NCBI RefSeq assembly: GCF_006442795.2
Contig: NZ_CP083956.1
Span: forward strand, 5,619,501-5,683,500
Direction: 5' to 3'
From: Mesorhizobium sp. B1-1-8
GTDB lineage: Bacteria; Pseudomonadota; Alphaproteobacteria; Rhizobiales; Rhizobiaceae
DNA: 64,000 nt
Shown piece by piece: positions 17,558 to 26,128 of the stretch (positions are counted from its first letter, which is position 1; the number at the start of each line of letters is the position of its first letter). The translations under genes and the position numbers were made by a program. Under the pieces are notes generated by a model, which saw only the letters and a list, made by a program, of their open reading frames with translations, was not told the DNA's origin and did no database searches.

Positions 17558-18568
17558 TCACAACCACCCATTCTTCCTAAACCGCCAGTACAGGAACGAG
17601 CAGATCAGCGCGATCGCCAGCAGCACCATCGGATAGCCGTATTCCATCTTCAGTTCCGGCATGTTGGTGAAGTTCATGCCGTAGATGCCGGCAAAGGCCG
17701 TCGGTACCGCCAGAATCGCGGCCCAGGAGGCCAGTTTCTTGGAAATCGCCGTTTCCTGGCTCTGCCCGACCAGCAGGCTTGCCTCGAAGGCGAAGGCCAG
17801 AACCTCGCGCAGGCTGTCGATCTTTTCCTGCACGGTGCGGATGTGGTCGGTGACGTCGCGAAACAGCGGATGCATGGCGACATGGATCTGCGGCAGGTCG
17901 GCGCTGGTGAGGCGCCGGCAGACCTCGACCAGCGGAAGCGCCGCATTGCGCAGGCGCAGGAGGTCGCGACGCAGCATGTAGAGCCGCTCGATGTCGGCGC
18001 CGGTCATCGGCTTCAGCAGCACCTTGTCCTCGATCTGCTCGACCTCGTCCTCGATCTGCTCCAGCACGGGCATGTAATTGTCGACGATGAAATCGAGAAT
18101 GGCGTAGAGGACGAAATCCTCGCCCTTGGCCAATGAATGCGGGCAGCTTTCCCAGTGCTGGCGCACGGCGGCATAAGAGGTCGACGGACCGTGCCTGACG
18201 CTGACGATATAGCCGGTGCCGACAAACAGATGCGTCTCGCCGAAAGTGACGCGGCCGTCGATCAGCTGGGCGGTGCGGGCAACGATGAACAGGGCGTCGC
18301 CATACTGCTCGATCTTGGGCCGCTGATGCGGATGCTCGGCATCCTCGATCGCCAGGTCATGCAGATGAAACTGCGCCCGCACCCTGAGCAGCAGGTTGCG
18401 ATCCGGCTCGAGCAGGCCGATCCAGACGACATGACCGGGCTTTTGCGCCCATTCGCCGGCCTCTTCGATCGGAATGTCGGCGACGCGCTTGCCGGCGGTG
18501 TAGACGCTGGAGGCAATGATGCCCGATGTCGGCTGCGGGGCCGGGGTCAGGTTTCGAACGTTTTCCAT
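17558..18568 (-). CDS. corA: CorA-family magnesium transporter
   Basis: A 336-residue CorA-type channel: large N-terminal cytoplasmic domain, coiled-coil-prone stretch (LEQIEDEVEQIEDKVL), then two C-terminal membrane helices with the pore motif GMN at residues 297-299 (AGIYGMNFTNMPE) and a basic tail ending RFRKNGWL. It imports Mg2+ (possibly Co2+/Ni2+). It is convergent with gcrA and lies downstream of phoU on the same strand, separated by repeat copy B. Confidence 0.92.
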   Translation of the reverse strand: MENVRNLTPAPQPTSGIIASSVYTAGKRVADIPIEEAGEWAQKPGHVVWIGLLEPDRNLLLRVRAQFHLHDLAIEDAEHPHQRPKIEQYGDALFIVARTAQLIDGRVTFGETHLFVGTGYIVSVRHGPSTSYAAVRQHWESCPHSLAKGEDFVLYAILDFIVDNYMPVLEQIEDEVEQIEDKVLLKPMTGADIERLYMLRRDLLRLRNAALPLVEVCRRLTSADLPQIHVAMHPLFRDVTDHIRTVQEKIDSLREVLAFAFEASLLVGQSQETAISKKLASWAAILAVPTAFAGIYGMNFTNMPELKMEYGYPMVLLAIALICSFLYWRFRKNGWL

Positions 18569-18661
18569 CGCAAACCTCCCGAAACGGCGGCTGGCAAAGC
18601 TTCAGCGCCTGTAGGAGCTTAGCCTAAATTAGAAGGCCGTTCGAGGGGGCAGCCCTTCACT

Positions 18662-18761
18662 TAGAGCGGTTCAGCGTTTGATAGAATCGCTGACCCGCTC
18701 TAAGAGTTTGCTTTGACGCAATTCCGGACGGAAAACCGCTACGCACTTTTCCTGGAATTGC
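18662..18761 (-). repeat. Composite palindromic element, copy B (IR1 plus IR2)
   Basis: On the minus strand IR1 (18761-18718) begins 15 nt after the phoU stop, followed by IR2 (18704-18662), whose arms are TTAGAGCGG/CCGCTCTAA with TCAGCG/CGCTGA inside. The order and orientation relative to the preceding gene are the same as in copy A after gguB. It lies between phoU and corA. Confidence 0.85.
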
Positions 18762-18776
18762 TCTAGCCGATACCAC

Positions 18777-19499
18777 TCACTTGGCCGATACCACAGCGGA
18801 AACCACGACCTGATCAGTCTTGTCGCCCTTCGGCCGCTCGGCCGGCATCTGGTCGCCGGTGACGATGTAATAGATGGTTTCGGCGATGTTGGTCGCGTGG
18901 TCGCCGATGCGCTCGATGTTCTTGGCGCAGAACAGCAGATGCGTGCAGGGCGCGATGTTGCGCGGATCTTCCATCATGTAGGTCAAAAGCTCGCGAAACA
19001 GCGAGGTGTACATGGCGTCTATCTGGTCGTCGCGGTCGCGAACGAAGCCGATCTTCTCGACCGAGCGCGACGCATAGATGTCGAGCACTTCCTTCAATTG
19101 CGTCAGCGCCAGATCGGCCAGCGCCTCGAGGCCGCGAAACAGGCTGTTCGGCTGGCGGCCGTCGACCGCCGCGACGCGCTTGGCGACATTCTTGCCGAGA
19201 TCGCCGACGCGCTCGATATCGGCCGATATGCGAATGGCGCCGACGATCTCGCGCAGGTCCGTCGCCATCGGCTGGCGCTTGGCGATGATGACGATCGCCT
19301 TGTCGTCGATCTCGCGCTGGCCTTCATCGAGGATGATATCGTCCTGGATGACCTTCTGGGCGAGGCCCTGATCGGCGTTGACAAGGGCAGCGACCGCCTG
19401 TTCGACCATGCGCTCGGCATGGCCGCTCATCGCAGCGATGCGCTTCGACAGGAATTTCAGTTCTTCGTCATAGGCACTGATGATGTGGACGGACTGCAT
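18777..19499 (-). CDS. phoU: Phosphate transport regulator PhoU
   Basis: A 240-residue PhoU with two repeated three-helix domains and the conserved ERVGDLGKNVAKRV and ERIGDHATNIAE motifs. PhoU links the Pst transporter to the PhoR kinase and represses the Pho response under phosphate sufficiency. It is downstream of phoR on the same strand with a 108-bp gap. In many rhizobia pstCAB lie between phoR and phoU and phoB follows; here neither is present. Confidence 0.93.
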   Translation of the reverse strand: MQSVHIISAYDEELKFLSKRIAAMSGHAERMVEQAVAALVNADQGLAQKVIQDDIILDEGQREIDDKAIVIIAKRQPMATDLREIVGAIRISADIERVGDLGKNVAKRVAAVDGRQPNSLFRGLEALADLALTQLKEVLDIYASRSVEKIGFVRDRDDQIDAMYTSLFRELLTYMMEDPRNIAPCTHLLFCAKNIERIGDHATNIAETIYYIVTGDQMPAERPKGDKTDQVVVSAVVSAK

Positions 19500-19607
19500 G
19501 GAAATGCCTTCCTGGTATTTGCCGGCTGAGTCGCTCCCTCAATCTGTCGCTGATACGCGAGCCGGATGACAGAAAGAAGAAAATACCAGTTGGCAACCGA
19601 TACAGGA

Positions 19608-20873
19608 TCAGCGAGCCGGCAAATGAACTGTAAACGCCGCGCCCTTGCCGACTTCCGACTTGATCGACAGCCTGGCATTGTGACGAGTCAATATATGCTT
19701 GACGATCGAAAGCCCAAGGCCGGTGCCTTTCTGGGTGCGGCTGTTCTCGACATCGACACGGTAAAAGCGCTCGGTGATGCGGGGAATGTGCTCTTCGGCA
19801 ATGCCGGGGCCATAGTCCGTTATGGTGACGTCGAAGCCCGGCTCCTGGCCGGCCCCGCTGTGGGCAATGGCTACGGTGACGTGTCCGCCTGACTGACCGT
19901 ATTTGCAGGCATTCTCCAGAAGGTTCTCGAAAACCTGGAAGAGCTCGTCGCGATCGCCGGGCACGGAAAGCGGCCCATCGATGAAATCGCGCTCGATGAC
20001 GACGCCGTTGTCGCTGGCCAGCGGACCAAGCGAATCGATGACGCTGTCGATGGTCTGACGCAGATTGACCTCGGTTCCCGGCTTCAGATAGGGCTTCATC
20101 TCCAGCCGCGACAGCGAAAGCAGATCGTCGATCAGGCGTGCCATGCGGCCGGTCTGGTTCTGCATGATCTGCAGGAACTGGTCGCGCGCCGCCGCATCGT
20201 TGCGCGCCGGCCCGCGCAGGGTCTCGATGAAGCCGGCGATCGAGGCGAGCGGCGTGCGCAGCTCGTGACTGGCATTGGCGATGAAGTCGGCGCGCATGCG
20301 GTCGATGCGGCGCGTCTCGCTCTGATCCTTGAAGACCAGCACGTAGAGATCGGTGGCATGACCGACCGAGGATGCGCTCACCCGGTAGGTCCGCTCGACC
20401 GGAAGTTTTTCGGTGTAGTCGACGGCATCGGAGGCAAGCTCGCCGGAAAGGATGCTGTCCAGCAAAGCCTGCATTTCCGGCGCTCGGAATTTCAGCGCCA
20501 AGGACATGCCCGGCGCCAGCCCGCCGAAGGCGGCGAAGGCCGCCGCGTTGACGTGCACGATGATGGCGGAACGGTCGAAAATGATCAGTGGATCGGCGAC
20601 GGCGGCGGCGAGATATTCGCCGGAGAGCCGCTGCAGCCCGCTTGCCTCGATCGCCGCCGCATCATCCGAGGACTGACCCTCGACATCGGTGGGCAGCATT
20701 GCCGCCCCGACCAGAGCGGCCAAGGCCAGCAGCGGCACATAGATCGACATGCCGGCGAAACCATAGACGGTCAGGACCCCGACAATGCCGGCACCAAGCA
20801 GCCAGCGGCCGCGCCACAGCCGGGCTGCAACGGCTTGCCTGGCGCTGTCGCCTTCCGTGCTCGTCTCCGCCAT
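19608..20873 (-). CDS. phoR: Phosphate-regulon sensor histidine kinase PhoR
   Basis: From MAETSTEGD the 421-residue protein has two membrane segments (about residues 24-60), a PAS domain (DPLIIFDRSAIIVHVNAAA), and a HisKA domain with phospho-acceptor His203 in NASHELRTPLA. The ATPase domain follows, with LENACKYGQSGG (N box), DYGPGI (G1) and GTGLGLSIVKHIL (G2). The layout matches PhoR, and phoU downstream supports it. The response regulator phoB is not in the window. It is divergent from ppk2, which fits a shared phosphate context. Confidence 0.88.
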   Translation of the reverse strand: MAETSTEGDSARQAVAARLWRGRWLLGAGIVGVLTVYGFAGMSIYVPLLALAALVGAAMLPTDVEGQSSDDAAAIEASGLQRLSGEYLAAAVADPLIIFDRSAIIVHVNAAAFAAFGGLAPGMSLALKFRAPEMQALLDSILSGELASDAVDYTEKLPVERTYRVSASSVGHATDLYVLVFKDQSETRRIDRMRADFIANASHELRTPLASIAGFIETLRGPARNDAAARDQFLQIMQNQTGRMARLIDDLLSLSRLEMKPYLKPGTEVNLRQTIDSVIDSLGPLASDNGVVIERDFIDGPLSVPGDRDELFQVFENLLENACKYGQSGGHVTVAIAHSGAGQEPGFDVTITDYGPGIAEEHIPRITERFYRVDVENSRTQKGTGLGLSIVKHILTRHNARLSIKSEVGKGAAFTVHLPAR

Positions 20874-20930
20874 GCGCTGCCCCGCATTCCGCTCTGCCGG
20901 CCGGCGGACCTTCCACCGGGCCGACCCGGC

Positions 20931-20976
20931 GCATGGCCTTGCGAAAATCGGGATCGATTTTCGCAAGGGTTCATGC
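20931..20976. repeat. Long dyad between phoR and ppk2
   Basis: CTTGCGAAAATCG (20938-20950) and its exact complement (20955-20967) are separated by GGAT, with outer arms GCATG (20931-20935) and CATGC (20972-20976). It resembles the GCATG...CTT..CGAAAA element at 54674-54742 and so is likely a repeat family member, though its place between divergent promoters also allows an operator role. Confidence 0.7.
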
Positions 20977-21072
20977 GCAAAATCAAAGTGCTAGCCGCTT
21001 TGCGTCCGGAGAGGCGCGGCGCTGCACAGGGCTCCCATAGCATGAGTCCGCCAGCTGGAAAGGTTCGTCTGA

Positions 21073-21978
21073 ATGAAAAAAGCCAAGGAACAGGCCGAAG
21101 CCGGACCCGCCGCGGGACCGATCAAGATCAGGATCGATGGCAAGGAACGCACCTTCGACATCGACAATCCGGAGCTTCCGGACTGGATCGAGGACAACAA
21201 GCTGACCGCCGGCGGCTATCCCTACGACAAGAAGATGAAAGGCGAGGACCACGACAAGGAGCTCGAGCAGCTGCAGATCGAACTGGTCAAGGCGCAAGCC
21301 TGGCTGCAGGCGACCGGCAAGCGGGTGATCGCGCTGTTCGAGGGCCGCGACGCGGCCGGCAAGGGCGGCACGATTTTCGTGCTGAGGCAATACATGAACC
21401 CGCGCACGGCGCGCAACGTGGCGCTGACAAAGCCGACGCCCACCGAGCTCGGGCAATGGTACTATCAGCGCTACGTCGACCACTTCCCGACGTCAGGTGA
21501 GTTCGTCACATTTGACCGTTCCTGGTACAACCGTGCCGGCGTCGAGCCGGTGATGGGCTTCTGCACGCCGCACCAGCACGAGAAGTTCCTCGACGAGACG
21601 CCGCATTTCGAGCGCATGATCTCGAACGAGGGCATCCATTTCTTCAAATTCTGGCTGAACATCGGCCGCGAGACGCAGCTCGAACGGTTTCACGATCGTC
21701 GCTGGAGCCCGCTGAAGAACTGGAAGTTCTCGCCGATCGACGTCGCCGGCATCAACAAATGGGACGACTACACCAGGGCATGCGACCTCATGGTCGAGCG
21801 CACGCACAAGGAGTTCGCGCCCTGGATCATCGTGCGCGCCAACGACAAGCGCAGAGCGCGGCTTGCCGTCCTGCAGCGCATCCTGTTGTCGCTGCCTTAT
21901 GACAGCCGCGACCTCGATGCCATCGGCAAAGAGGATAAAAAAATCATCGGTGAAGGGCCGTCGTTCCTGGAGACGTAG
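21073..21978 (+). CDS. ppk2: Polyphosphate kinase 2 family protein
   Basis: A 301-residue class I PPK2. Walker A is [10 protein letters not shown] (residues 91-100), followed by [14 protein letters not shown] and Walker B with Asp148 in [12 protein letters not shown]; a lid-like region ([14 protein letters not shown]) and the C-terminal [12 protein letters not shown] complete the domain. Such enzymes transfer phosphate between polyphosphate and nucleoside diphosphates. It lies next to phoR-phoU, a phosphate theme, and ends before a strong hairpin. Confidence 0.92.
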   Translation: MKKAKEQAEAGPAAGPIKIRIDGKERTFDIDNPELPDWIEDNKLTAGGYPYDKKMKGEDHDKELEQLQIELVKAQAWLQATGKRVIALFEGRDAAGKGGTIFVLRQYMNPRTARNVALTKPTPTELGQWYYQRYVDHFPTSGEFVTFDRSWYNRAGVEPVMGFCTPHQHEKFLDETPHFERMISNEGIHFFKFWLNIGRETQLERFHDRRWSPLKNWKFSPIDVAGINKWDDYTRACDLMVERTHKEFAPWIIVRANDKRRARLAVLQRILLSLPYDSRDLDAIGKEDKKIIGEGPSFLET

Positions 21979-21990
21979 CCGCCAATATTA

Positions 21991-22024
21991 CAGCGCCGCG
22001 GCCCTTTTCGGGTCCGCGGCGCTG
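21991..22024. terminator. Hairpin terminator between ppk2 and the crotonase gene
   Basis: CAGCGCCGCGG (21991-22001) pairs with CCGCGGCGCTG (22014-22024), with a further CCC/GGT and a short loop containing TTTTC. It sits between convergent genes and could terminate both; no long T-run follows. Confidence 0.6.
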
Positions 22025-22041
22025 AGGTTTGCGCGGAGGCT

Positions 22042-22788
22042 TTAAGCAGCGAGGCGCGCTATCCGCTGCAGCCGCTTCAAGGTGGCGTCGTCCTGCAGCG
22101 CCTGCTGGAACAGCGATATCTCATGGTCGATACGGTCGCAGAGCACGTCCGTATCGCCCTTGAGCAGGTCGCGGGTCTGCAGGAGCGCGGCAACCGGCTT
22201 CTTGGCCAGCTGCCTTGCCCGCGCCAAGGCCACCTCCTCGGCGCTGCCCTCCACGATCTCGCCGACCAGTCCGAGCGCCTTTGCGTCTTCGACGCCGAGC
22301 GTATCGCCCAGGCAAAAGAAGCGGAAGGCGCCGGCGTAGCCGAGCTTCTGGGGCGCAAGGATGCTGGTTGCCGCGTCCGGCACGAGGCCGAAATCGACGA
22401 ACGGCACCCTGAAGGTGCTCCCCTTGGAGGCGATCACCATGTCGCAGTGGAACAGGATGGTGCAGCCGACACCGACGGCGTCGCCGTCGACGCAGGCAAG
22501 CACCGGCTTGGGGAAGGTCGCCAGCATGCGGAACATGTCGGTGACGGCGGCGATCAGCTGCTGGTGCTTGGTGGCGTCCAAGAATTCCGAAAAGTCGCCG
22601 CCGAGGCAGAAGCAGCCGGCGAGGCCGCGAAGCACGACCACGCGGACCTCGTCATTGACGGAGGCTTCGTGGAGCGTCTTTGCCAGGCTGGCATAGGCGC
22701 GCCTGTCGAGCACTGGGCGGCCGTCATGCGAGGATACCGTGACGACCAGCGTGTGGCCGCGCAGTTCCGGTTCGGGATGGAAGCTCAT
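22042..22788 (-). CDS. Crotonase-family protein coupled to luxI
   Basis: A 248-residue enoyl-CoA hydratase/isomerase-fold protein. The oxyanion-hole segments are FCLGGDF and DGDAVGVGC. The two Glu residues of true enoyl-CoA hydratases appear replaced (GVGCTILFHCD instead of GGGCEL..CD; RVPFVDFG instead of Q-P-E-I), while LVPDA is kept, so an isomerase or other CoA-thioester reaction is more likely. It starts at MSFHPEP with GGAGGGGG a few bases before; that site overlaps the luxI stop (GTGATGGAGG), giving tight coupling. The context suggests it shapes the acyl chain of the luxI signal. Confidence 0.75.
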   Translation of the reverse strand: MSFHPEPELRGHTLVVTVSSHDGRPVLDRRAYASLAKTLHEASVNDEVRVVVLRGLAGCFCLGGDFSEFLDATKHQQLIAAVTDMFRMLATFPKPVLACVDGDAVGVGCTILFHCDMVIASKGSTFRVPFVDFGLVPDAATSILAPQKLGYAGAFRFFCLGDTLGVEDAKALGLVGEIVEGSAEEVALARARQLAKKPVAALLQTRDLLKGDTDVLCDRIDHEISLFQQALQDDATLKRLQRIARLAA

Positions 22789-22799
22789 GACCCCCTCCA

Positions 22800-23438
22800 T
22801 CACGAAGCCTGCCTCAGGCCGAGCTGGCCGGGATAGCCCCTGCTCAGCACCGGCGCGAAGTGACTGCGGCGCTGGCGCACCACATCCAGCGTATGCTCGG
22901 TGAAGGTCAGCAGCGTCGCCACGACCTGCTGGTTGCCATAGGTACGCTGGTAGCCGAGCGGCGTCGCCAGGAAGTGCAGCTGAAGCGCCCGCAGCACCCA
23001 CATCGGCTCGAACTCGATGATGACCTGGTTGACGTCGCGCTTGAGGCCCCATTCGACGAAGCCGGCGATCAGCTCGGTGCCGACCGTCGAGACGCCGCGC
23101 TTGCCGTCACGAAAGCCCGGCGCCACCGCATAGCGGGTGAGCTCCCAGACATGCGGCCCCGAGGGGGACGCACCTTCGCAGAGATCCGACAGCACATCGG
23201 TCAGAAGATGCGGCCGTGTCGTCGGCAGCATGCGCTGGTAGCCGGCGAGTTCGCCGTTGCGGATGACGAGGTGGTGCTCAGCCTCGTCATGATCGAACTG
23301 GTCGATCTCGAGACCGTCCGGACGCTCGAGATCGGTCCATCCCATCTCCTCGACGAAGATCCTGTAGCGCAGGCGGTGGACCGCCTCCCAAAGGTCGGGA
23401 CGTTCCATCAGTTCATGAGTGGTAAGGGAAAAAAGCAT
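22800..23438 (-). CDS. Acyl-homoserine-lactone synthase (LuxI family)
   Basis: From MLFSLTTHEL the 212-residue protein keeps the LuxI invariant residues near their usual positions: R24, F28, W34, D46, D49, R69, E99 and R102 (WELTRYAV). It makes an N-acyl-homoserine lactone from S-adenosylmethionine and an acyl donor. CAGGAGACGG lies just before the ATG. An adjacent LuxR on the same strand and a downstream crotonase form one quorum-sensing module. The acyl chain cannot be predicted. Confidence 0.9.
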   Translation of the reverse strand: MLFSLTTHELMERPDLWEAVHRLRYRIFVEEMGWTDLERPDGLEIDQFDHDEAEHHLVIRNGELAGYQRMLPTTRPHLLTDVLSDLCEGASPSGPHVWELTRYAVAPGFRDGKRGVSTVGTELIAGFVEWGLKRDVNQVIIEFEPMWVLRALQLHFLATPLGYQRTYGNQQVVATLLTFTEHTLDVVRQRRSHFAPVLSRGYPGQLGLRQAS

Positions 23439-23800
23439 TAGCCGTCTCCTGGGCTTAAGAGGAAGATACGGCCGGGCTTTCCCGAAAATATTACGCGATC
23501 GCGTAGGCAAGAATTTCTAGGCCAGCACGGCCGACCTAGCTAATATATCCACGCCTAATCGCCTCGGCGACAGCCCGCATATGGGGGAGGCGCCGAGTTT
23601 GCTTTTGGCGTTAAGAAAGCATTAGCCGTCTCCTGGGGGCCAAGTAAGATACGGCCGAACTTCCCGAAATTACCATGCAATGGCGTATGCAAGAATTTCC
23701 GGGCGGCACGGCCGACCTAGCTGATATAGCCGCGCCTAATCGCCTCCGCGACGGCTTGCACACGATTGGCGGCGCCGAGTTTGCTTTTGGCGTTAAGAAG
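23432..23800. repeat. Tandem duplication (~185 bp x 2) at the luxR-luxI junction
   Basis: Copy 1 (about 23432-23615) and copy 2 (about 23616-23800) are diverged direct repeats. Each begins at the luxI start-codon region (AAGCATTAGCCGTCTCCTGG) and ends in luxR C-terminal coding sequence (CGCCGAGTTTGCTTTTGGCG then TTAAGAA). Copy 2 holds the real luxR end; copy 1 holds a decayed luxR fragment plus the real luxI leader. The intergenic space was thus doubled by a duplication of the gene junction. Confidence 0.9.
23492..23505. promoter_or_regulatory. Candidate lux box upstream of luxI
   Basis: TACGCGATCGCGTA is a perfect 14-bp palindrome 54-67 bp upstream of the luxI start, a normal place for a LuxR-type site. 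The duplicated region has the equivalent TACCATGCAATGGCGTA (23671-23687), a poorer dyad. Binding by the adjacent LuxR protein is inferred. Confidence 0.5.
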
Positions 23801-24448
23801 GTGTTTCTCGGAGGTGTGCTCGGAGATGCCGAGAATCTGTGAAATTTCCCACTCGGACTTGCCGACAGCCGCCCATTGGAGGCATTCGCGTTCGCGCGGC
23901 GTCAATTCTACGTGATCGATGACCTTGTCGGCCATCGTGTGAAGCTGCATGGCGCGACCAATGGCGTAGGTCGACACCAGCGAGACCATTCCGAACTCGG
24001 CCTCCGACAGGTCGACGGACTCGCCGCCCAGCGAGACCATGACGATCTGGCCGTCGAGCGTGACCAACGGGAAGGCAAGGCCGTCGCGAAGCCTGAACTC
24101 GCGGGCGTCGCCCATGACCTCGCCGCTGTTCTTGTCGATGGTGATGGCCTGCGAGGCCTCCCGCCACTGAAAGGGAGCCTGCAGCTGCTTCATGTGGCTG
24201 ACGACCGGGTCGTGGTCGACATAGTTGCGGGCCACGTAGCGCTCCAGCCACTCGCCAGGCCAGTCGCAGAGCAGCACATGGTCTTTCTGCTGGCCGCGCG
24301 GCGTGCCGGGCTGCGGCACGGTTCCGGCCATCAGCGCCGTCAGGCCGAATGTCGAGGTGACGCCGAGCAGCCGCTCGCACACCGCGGCTGCGGTGTTGGC
24401 GTGCTGCAGCTGATCTATATATTCCAGCGTTCTGTCGAACATGCCCAT
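23717..24448 (-). CDS. LuxR-family quorum-sensing regulator
   Basis: A 243-residue protein if started at MGMFDRTLEY, typical for AHL receptors. The autoinducer-binding domain includes WLERYVARNYVDHDPVV and PFQWREA, matching the conserved Tyr/Asp/Pro and Trp ligand-pocket positions. The C-terminal LuxR helix-turn-helix is LTPRERECLQWAAVGKSEWE, with SEHTSEKHLLNAKSKLG. It probably activates luxI on the same strand. The start is uncertain: an in-frame ATG 24 codons earlier exists and neither has a strong ribosome-binding site. Confidence 0.85.
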   Translation of the reverse strand: MGMFDRTLEYIDQLQHANTAAAVCERLLGVTSTFGLTALMAGTVPQPGTPRGQQKDHVLLCDWPGEWLERYVARNYVDHDPVVSHMKQLQAPFQWREASQAITIDKNSGEVMGDAREFRLRDGLAFPLVTLDGQIVMVSLGGESVDLSEAEFGMVSLVSTYAIGRAMQLHTMADKVIDHVELTPRERECLQWAAVGKSEWEISQILGISEHTSEKHLLNAKSKLGAANRVQAVAEAIRRGYIS

Positions 24449-24670
24449 CGCAACATCTACCCCATGTTGCTTCTGCTTTGATTGTCGATGGTAGATGCCC
24501 GAACCGCCCTTCGCCATCAACCACGAATTGCAATGTCTCGCGGCGCGCCGATAACCTCCCCTTTCCGGCGCGCAGAGCCACTTGCAAACGTGCTAAACCA
24601 TACGCCTAATTCAGCGGTATGAAATCAAAAACCATTGTGCGTGCGCCATTTTCATACGAAAAGCCGGGGC

Positions 24671-25546
24671 ATGACTGGGCGGAACCTTATCGTGACATTC
24701 CGGTGGATATCTCTGGCCCTGATCTCGATGCTGGTCGGCGCCGCGCTGCCGTTTGCCGGCGTGGCCCACGCCGCGCAACCGCAGGTGCCGGTGCTGTGGG
24801 ACGCCAAGGAGCGGCTGCCCAAGCCCGACCTCTCCGCTTTGCCGAGGCTCCGATTCCTCACCACCACGGATTTCCCGCCGTTCAACTTCCTCGACGGCGC
24901 CGGCCGGCTTTCCGGCTTCCATATCGACCTCGCCAGAGCGATCTGCGCCGAACTCGACGTCGCCGAGAAATGCCAGATCCAGGCGCTGCCCTGGAACGAG
25001 CTTGATGGCGCGCTGCAGAAAGGCGAAGGCGAAGCGATTATCGCCGGTATCGCGGCGACGGCGGAAAGCCGCACGAAATACGCCTTCTCGCGCTCCTATC
25101 TGCAGTTTCCGGCACGCTTCATCATGCCGAAAACCAAGGCCTTCACCGAGCCGATCCTCGACAAGCTGCGCAGCAAGCGGGTCGGCGTCATCGCCGGTTC
25201 TGCACACGAGAAGATGCTGCGCGATTATTTCGGCACCGTTCAGGTCGTGCGCTTCGACAAGCCGGAGGAGCTCTATGCCGACCTCAAGGCGGGGAAGATC
25301 GACGCCGCCTTCGGCGACGGCATGCGCTTTGCCTTCTGGCTGGGCGGCTCCGACGCCGCCGGCTGCTGCCGCTTCGCCGGCGGCCCGTATCTGGCGCCGG
25401 AATATCTGGGCTCCGGCATGGCGATCGCTACCAGAATAGGCGACCCGGCGCTGGCCGCCGCCTTCGACTACGCGCTGCAGGAGATCTCGATCAAAGGCAC
25501 CTTCGCCGAATTCTATCTGCGCTACTTCCCGGTCAGCTTTTTCTGA
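24671..25546 (+). CDS. Periplasmic solute-binding protein, family 3 (amino-acid type)
   Basis: From ATG 24671 (GGGGC just before it) a signal peptide runs to about residue 34 (AHA-AQPQ). The mature domain is a family 3 binding protein: RFLTTTDFPPFNFLDG near the start, GFHIDLARAI, ALPWNELDGALQKGE, GSAHEKMLRDYFG and DLKAGKIDAAFGDG. It would bind a polar amino acid or similar small molecule. No ABC permease or ATPase is nearby, so it may work with a distant transporter or as an orphan. It is divergent from luxR. Confidence 0.82.
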   Translation: MTGRNLIVTFRWISLALISMLVGAALPFAGVAHAAQPQVPVLWDAKERLPKPDLSALPRLRFLTTTDFPPFNFLDGAGRLSGFHIDLARAICAELDVAEKCQIQALPWNELDGALQKGEGEAIIAGIAATAESRTKYAFSRSYLQFPARFIMPKTKAFTEPILDKLRSKRVGVIAGSAHEKMLRDYFGTVQVVRFDKPEELYADLKAGKIDAAFGDGMRFAFWLGGSDAAGCCRFAGGPYLAPEYLGSGMAIATRIGDPALAAAFDYALQEISIKGTFAEFYLRYFPVSFF

Positions 25547-25558
25547 CGACCGCCCATA

Positions 25559-25969
25559 TCACGTAAGCGTGCGCAGACGCGCTTTGGCCGCGCGGGCGAT
25601 CGCCGCGACGGTCAGCGTGTCGAGATCGAGCTTGAGGCGGATGAGCTGCAGCACCCGCACTTCCTCCAGGCGCATTTCGAGATCGACGGCGGCGACCTCG
25701 AACGCGGCCGCGTAGGCGGTATCGCGCAGCCGCTCGGGCAGCGCCTCGGCGGCACGCGTGAGCACGCCTTCCAGTCCGTCCTTGTCTTGCAGGGCCTTCT
25801 GGCAGGCCTGGGCGACGGCGATCAGCCTTTCGTGCCTGAAGTCGACGAACACCGGCCATGAGCGGCAGACGTCGCCTATCCGTGCCAGTTCGACATCGGT
25901 CATGTCGCGATCGGAAGCCGAGGTGATGACCATCAGGTAGATCAGCGCTTCGTGCGGCGTCAAAGGCAT
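25559..25969 (-). CDS. TerB-like protein
   Basis: A 136-residue all-helical protein beginning MPLTPHEALIYLMVITSASD, with acidic DRDMTDVELARIG and a second helical half EVAAVDLEMRLEEVRVLQLI. This matches the TerB/tellurite-resistance-like family common in rhizobia. Function is unknown; the acidic residues of TerB can bind metal. It is convergent with the solute-binding protein gene (12-bp gap). The 159 bp up to lysK hold both promoters and no other gene. Confidence 0.75.
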   Translation of the reverse strand: MPLTPHEALIYLMVITSASDRDMTDVELARIGDVCRSWPVFVDFRHERLIAVAQACQKALQDKDGLEGVLTRAAEALPERLRDTAYAAAFEVAAVDLEMRLEEVRVLQLIRLKLDLDTLTVAAIARAAKARLRTLT

Positions 25970-26128
25970 TCAAAGCTCCATGGTGGGTGACGCCCCAAGG
26001 TAGGAGCGTCAGGCAGGCGCCGCAAGGAAAACCGCCGCAAATCGTTGACGCTCCGACAAGTCGCGCCTAGAGACCGGTTGAAAAACCCTTGCGTGCCGCC
26101 AAGCCGGCACATGACCTGGAAAAGCGAC

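Noticed and set aside
22789..23052. N-terminal extension of the crotonase into luxI
   Set aside because: The extra residues are luxI sequence in another frame, and a strong ribosome-binding site marks the start at 22788.
23528..23615. A second luxR gene
   Set aside because: Only the last few codons are recognisable, followed by frame loss; it is the decayed half of a junction duplication.
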